Program-made: the position numbers and the translations under genes | Shown: positions 59,701 through 64,000 of the stretch, in pieces | Numbering within the stretch: the stretch's first letter is position 1 | How the letters are laid out: each line of letters starts with the position of its first letter | The notes under the pieces: model-generated | Seen by the model: only the letters and a program-made list of their open reading frames with translations | The model's database searches: none | Told to the model about the DNA's origin: nothing | Origin: Mytilus californianus | Taxonomy: Eukaryota > Mollusca > Bivalvia > Mytilida > Mytilidae | Length of the DNA stretch: 64,000 nt | Direction of reading: 5' to 3' | Assembly: GCF_021869535.1 (NCBI RefSeq) | Contig: NW_026262581.1 | Location: 121,734,771-121,798,770, forward strand

Positions 59701-60770
59701 ATGAAACTTTACTCATTTTCAATTTCTTAATGTAAGTCAAGATATGAGGCGGACGTTACCAAACTTTGAATTATTTGGTAATCATTTAGCAACAGTTCAA
59801 ATTCTTATCATTTAATCTTTGCTATGCGAGTCCGCATCATTTAAAAAAAATATACTACGAAGCTAACAGTCATATTTTGCAACACCTATCTGTAAACGAA
59901 AGGAAGACTACTGGATTCGAGTACTGTGAACTTCGACATCCTATGGTTGCATTGACAGAATTGATGGTATAGGTATTATATCTAGTCCTTCCTGTAGCCT
60001 GCAGGTCGGTAAATGTGAAAATATCTTCAACTCTGCTCCTCCAAAGTAGACGCAGCCATGTTAATCGAAATTAAACAACACATACTGATCATGTTGACAT
60101 TCATGACCTGCCATTTAAACCGACGCCATTTTGTATAATTCATCATATCTACACAAAGCTATCTTCACTACCGCTTTTGAAACTTCATTCTAGTTAAAGT
60201 TATGTTTGAATACAACTAACAGCTATCATCTCGTATTGAAAGATGAGAAACGATCTTATCTAAAAATTCTTTTGCCAACATATGTCTCGATACCATCAAG
60301 TTAGGCAATATCCTTCGTCATAAGTCAGTTCAATTGAAAATACCTCCCTAGTTTAAAGATCCAATCATAACTGATACCTACATCACACCTATTGCGACTA
60401 TACTTTTTAATTATAGACACGTATTACAGGATCTGAATATTGAAACCTCCTGAATGCATCTGACGTGTGCTAGTTCTGATTTCATATATAAGGCTGGCCA
60501 CTTGATTACTAATGACTAAAATATTGTCACGTTTTGAATTTTCCTTGGAGTTCGGTATTTTCGTTATTTTACTTTTTGTCAAGACCAATTTTTCGAGAAA
60601 ACTGAAGGACCGAAAACAATAAGCCTAATTCCATAAATTCAAAACACAACTTTGAATTCTAATGGATGCAGTCAATAATTATTCCATACAGTTGGCTTAA
60701 CGAGAAAAGACGTGGATGTGAAGTCGTTGATACAAATTAGAATTAAAAAAAGTGAATAGGTCTATGAACA
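59701..60770. other. No gene; one repeat scrap
   Basis: 60536-60582 is a fragment of the CTGTACCAAGTCAG family (TTTTCCTTGGAGTTCGGTAT). The remainder is not recognised. Confidence 0.5.
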
Positions 60771-62390
60771 CTCATACTGCATATATCTTCAAAGACCCAA
60801 TGGCTGCTAAACACCTATCCTACCTCCATGGCACACATGTTGTTGTCCACGCAAATGAAGCCCCAAATAACATCGTTTTTGTGTGTAAAACACATTTCAT
60901 AAATTGCTTGTTAACGGAATAATGTATTGATATTTCTCATGGTAAGTAAACGCATACTCTCTCGACACTTCCCAAACAGGAGAGGAACAATTATATTGTA
61001 TTTTCAACCAAAGATGGAGAACTTGATCCACCATTCACCATACTGGATACCAAAATTACAGAAGTATACTTACCAAAAACTCCACGAAACCTATTACTTA
61101 AATTTTATTAGCAATCAAAACCGGGCTTCCGAGTTACTGTGAAACTACCAACTTATGGAGCGGTGTGAATTAGATGTTGATACTAAGAATAATCAAAGAT
61201 CTGTTAGAGTAAATACAATCTTTCTTTATCTTGTAATGGTTTACAAACATTTGATATCTCTAGCCTTTACACTAGCATTCCCCATTCTAAACTTAAAGTG
61301 GGGATTCGGTTGGCGATGTAGTTAATTTACGGATATCACTAGCGTGTAAACAGTGAGGTTGTGAGTTCGAACCGCGCTCGTGGCAAGGTGCGTTCGACTC
61401 CGATATCTGAATTTTGACTCGGATTGCCAGTTTTCCTGTCGAAGTTCTGTGGTTTTCTGTGGGTACTCCGGCTTCCTCAACCAATGAATACTTACAGACA
61501 TGAAATAGACAAGAGTGCTAAAGGTAGCTTTAAACACCAACAATATATCAATAAATGTAAGCTTAAAGACAGACTGAAAGAATAAATTCAATTTTGTTTT
61601 ATAAAAAAGATGGCCAAAGAAGAATCAAATATCTTGATTTAGGAAGGGATAAATCTAACTTGATAAAAAAACCTACTCTGATTCAAAAAATAATTCTCTG
61701 AAACTGGCATCATCAAGATGCTTGATTTTTGTCATTGACAACATATTTGCTACGTTTGGAGGACTTGTTTTTTTAAAACAGACAATCAACATTCCTATGG
61801 AAATCAACTGTGCTCTTATTCTTGTCGTGTTCCTTTATTCATATTAGGCAGACTTCATACTTAGGAAGAAAGAAAAGAAGGTAGCATTATAATTCTTTAA
61901 CTTCACATTTATATTGATGATGCCCTCTCACTCAATAATTCAAAGTTTGGTGACTATGTTGAACGCATCTATCCCATCGAACTTGAAACAAAGGATACCG
62001 CAGATAGAGTTAAGTTTACCTCATATCTTAACTTACTTTTAGAAATTTACTATGATGGTCGGTTGAGAACAACATGCACTGTACGACAAAAGAGGTTATA
62101 TCAGCTCCCAAATGGTTAACTATACATTTCTATGTAGCAAAATTTTAGCAGCGCCTGCATATGGAGTATATGTATCCCAGTTGATACAATATTTCAGACC
62201 TTGCGTTTTCTGTCATGATTTCCTTGATGGAGGGTTGCTGCTTACAGGGAAACTATTGATCCAAGGGTTCACAGTGGTAAAATTGAAGTCATCCCTTTGA
62301 AAGTTTTACGGACACAATTACGAGTTAGATGACCGTTTTGGAATATCTGCGACACAGATGACGACGGATATGTTTCAATTTTCGCTATCA
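60771..62390 (+). pseudogene. Reverse-transcriptase retroelement, most complete copy, decayed and split by a SINE
   Basis: Reads FKDPMAAKHLSYLHGTHVVV, NNIVFVCKTHF, then SPYWIPKLQK, ISSLYTSIPHSKL-type sequence up to 61297, a SINE, then DRLKE at 61568 on. Later come FATFGGLVFLKQTINIPMEI, FIYIDDALSLNNSKFGDYVE (catalytic DD), YPIELETKDTADR, APAYGVYVSQLIQYFRP and KLKSSL. Stops and frame changes are many, and part of the RT palm between 61290 and 61740 is missing or scrambled. No GIY-YIG domain is visible. The general RT layout resembles Penelope-type RTs, but the class is not certain. The 3' tail follows to about 62575. Confidence 0.78.
61298..61559 (+). repeat. SINE (Meta-type), copy 3, inside the RT element
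   Basis: Box B is GGTTGTGAGTTCGAACC. The body is GATTGCCAGTTTTCCTGTCG, GGGTACTCCGGCTTCCTCAA, and the end is GTAGCTTTAAACACCAAC with an AATATATCAATAAAT tail. The RT sequence CTTAAAG is repeated on both sides (61291-61297 and 61562-61568) as target duplication. Confidence 0.82.
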
Positions 62391-62580
62391 CAATACCGTT
62401 CTTTTTCCTTGATTGTGGAATTACCGCATGATACTGATTATCGAATTTGTACTTATTAGCAACATGACTGGTGCCACATATGGAGCAATATCTGCTATTC
62501 CCTGTGTAGCACCTGGGATCACCGCCTGTTTTAATGGGATATCTCTGTTGCTGCGGGCGAGGTCTATCTGTGATCATTAG
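62391..62580 (+). repeat. 3' tail of the RT element at 60.8-62.4 kb
   Basis: GCAACATGACTGGTGCCACA, TATGGAGCAATATCTGC, AGCACCTGGGATCACCGCC, placed directly after the RT end. It anchors the identity of all the detached tail copies. Confidence 0.75.
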
Positions 62581-64000
62581 ATCACATTCCTATCTAAAGT
62601 TACTGGTTGTACCTTTGACTTGTTTGTTTTCATTTTTGGAATTTATTATAATATATAGCATGTGTATAATCTGCCAACAGAAAACATATTGTTGGTAAGG
62701 CTAAATGATAAATAAAATTTTTGATTAAAAATATAAAATTAAGGGCATTTTATTTCATTGTTTTAGCTTATTCTTTATAGCATTGAATTTCTTTAAATCC
62801 GTGAGATATTGTGGGCCGCTTACAAAGGTGTCCATAGTGCCATTTTTTATACTGTAAGGCTAGCGCCACTCACTTTACTCGCCGTTAACAACAACAAATA
62901 ATGACATCATGTTTACCAGAAATAAAACACATTTACTAATGTTAACTACATTTTTTTTTCTGAGCAGCAAATCTTTAAGATTTTATATTTGCCAATCAAA
63001 TACATATATAACAAATACTTTTGTATCGATCCAACACCATCACCATTCAAAGTCAGGTGTAACAGAATTGAAACAAATTTGTAAGTGGAACGAAAACGGC
63101 TAATGGCGACTATCTGTGTGTAAAATATCGCGATGCAATCGCTTGGAATAATTGATACAATCAGTATGGGCTTATAGTTATGCAGCTTCCTGACTTCATA
63201 CATTTCTAATAACGATTTATAAATAATAAACGAGCTATCATCATCTACGTATGTAAATAGTTCGTGTCACAATAGTTGACAATAATTATATGTATACGCT
63301 AGCAGACGACAGCTCTTTCAAAATCAATACGAAGCAGAAGACAAGTTAAAAGGATGACCATGCTGCGGATCAACATTTCCATAAAAAGAAATCAGCAATA
63401 GTGTCGTTTATTCTTACTGTGTTTGGCACCTGGTGAACTACCGTGTTTCTCGCACGAGACTAAGGTACATGTGCTGCTATCTGCAAACAAATTACTGTTG
63501 ATACGAAGCCTGTCGCCTGAATCAATATGTTGACAATTTTCTAAGCAAACAGTAGTTGCTTTTGTGATAAAACAGATTTTTAACTTGGTGTCTGGTAGGA
63601 TTAACTAAATACCATGTTTATCAATGAGCATAAGGACTCGTTGTTTGCTGTTTCAACAATGGTAGAATCACATGACTTAATGTATTACCATGACTATGGA
63701 ATCGTATAGGAAACTAGGATTTGTGATATTATCTCTTAGAGAAGGAACATATTATGACAAGATTCACCGTAAAAATGCACTAGTTGTGTTTGATGGATTA
63801 AAACGGTTCCTTAATAAGATTACTTTTTACTTGTGTAAACAATTGAGTGGTTCTGTAAACCCAGAAACGTCATCTTCATTTGACATCTTCTTTACAATAT
63901 GTCATCTCGAAGTCAAAGAAAAAGACATTTTCTAAAGAATTGTCTGGAGTTTATTTACAGTAGATGATCATCGGCCAAATTTGATCATTGTATTGATTTT
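62581..64000. other. No recognised gene
   Basis: Unique AT-rich DNA. An 81-codon ATG frame (63690-63935, MTMESYRKLGFVILSLREGT) has no recognised family, and its length is within chance expectation, so it is not called. Confidence 0.45.

Noticed and set aside
63690-63935. 81-codon ATG frame near the right edge
   Set aside because: No recognised family and no splice or codon signal; the length is unremarkable for AT-rich DNA.

Overview
The window is AT-rich, intron-like and repeat-dense eukaryotic DNA. It shows no operons, ribosome-binding sites or phage or plasmid genes. I recognise several dispersed repeats from bivalve genomes: a retroelement tail with alternating GTTTTCTATGTTGTG and CATGGCGTTGTCAG blocks, Meta-type SINEs ending in GTGGCGTTAAACACCAA, and short repeats with CGCGCGTCTGG. 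The best guess is a bivalve mollusc, most likely a mussel of the genus Mytilus. That species call rests on recognition, not on a search. No complete, intact host gene is visible. Many open frames here start at codons other than ATG or lie inside repeats, and they are left out.

Layout. 0-4.4 kb: nothing recognisable. 4.46-4.88 kb: a palindrome-ended repeat, whose inverted partner lies at 58.03-58.34 kb. 5.1-14.7 kb: a decayed transposase-like gene on the minus strand (basic/coiled-coil N-terminus, DDE-like core, Tudor-like C-terminus), with repeated GTTACGGAAGTTA motifs around it. Just upstream of the gene sits a 5.6-kb array made of a 665-bp inverted-repeat element alternating with a ~740-bp spacer. 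15.3-16.8 kb: retroelement tails. 17.35-18.14 kb: a palindromic minisatellite. 19.2-20.1 kb: a tandem repeat with a hammerhead ribozyme. 23.71-27.40 kb: a foldback element with a 6-bp target duplication, carrying two opposed copies of an integrase gene, both broken. 30.9-33.6 kb: reverse-transcriptase remnant and tandem repeats. 34.9-35.8 kb and 48.1-49.0 kb: minisatellites. 43.4-46.9 kb: two SINEs and a dead Tc1/mariner-type transposase. 54.3-55.9 kb: a Penelope-like RT plus GIY-YIG pseudogene. 55.9-58.0 kb: four ~540-bp tandem units, each with a canonical hammerhead ribozyme, on the same strand as that RT. 59.2-62.6 kb: two copies of another RT element, one interrupted by a SINE.

The most interesting content is RNA-level. 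Five hammerhead ribozymes have complete cores, and three more belong to a second, decayed family. The 540-bp ribozyme units stand directly upstream of, and co-oriented with, a Penelope-like RT pseudogene. This fits a pseudo-LTR or retrozyme arrangement in which transcripts of the array would be cut into ~540-nt monomers. The second theme is DNA transposition still legible in the sequence: a candidate excision footprint (TAATTA) inside the 5.6-kb array, a complete foldback element with its target duplication, and a pre-insertion allele preserved in the opposite arm of that foldback.
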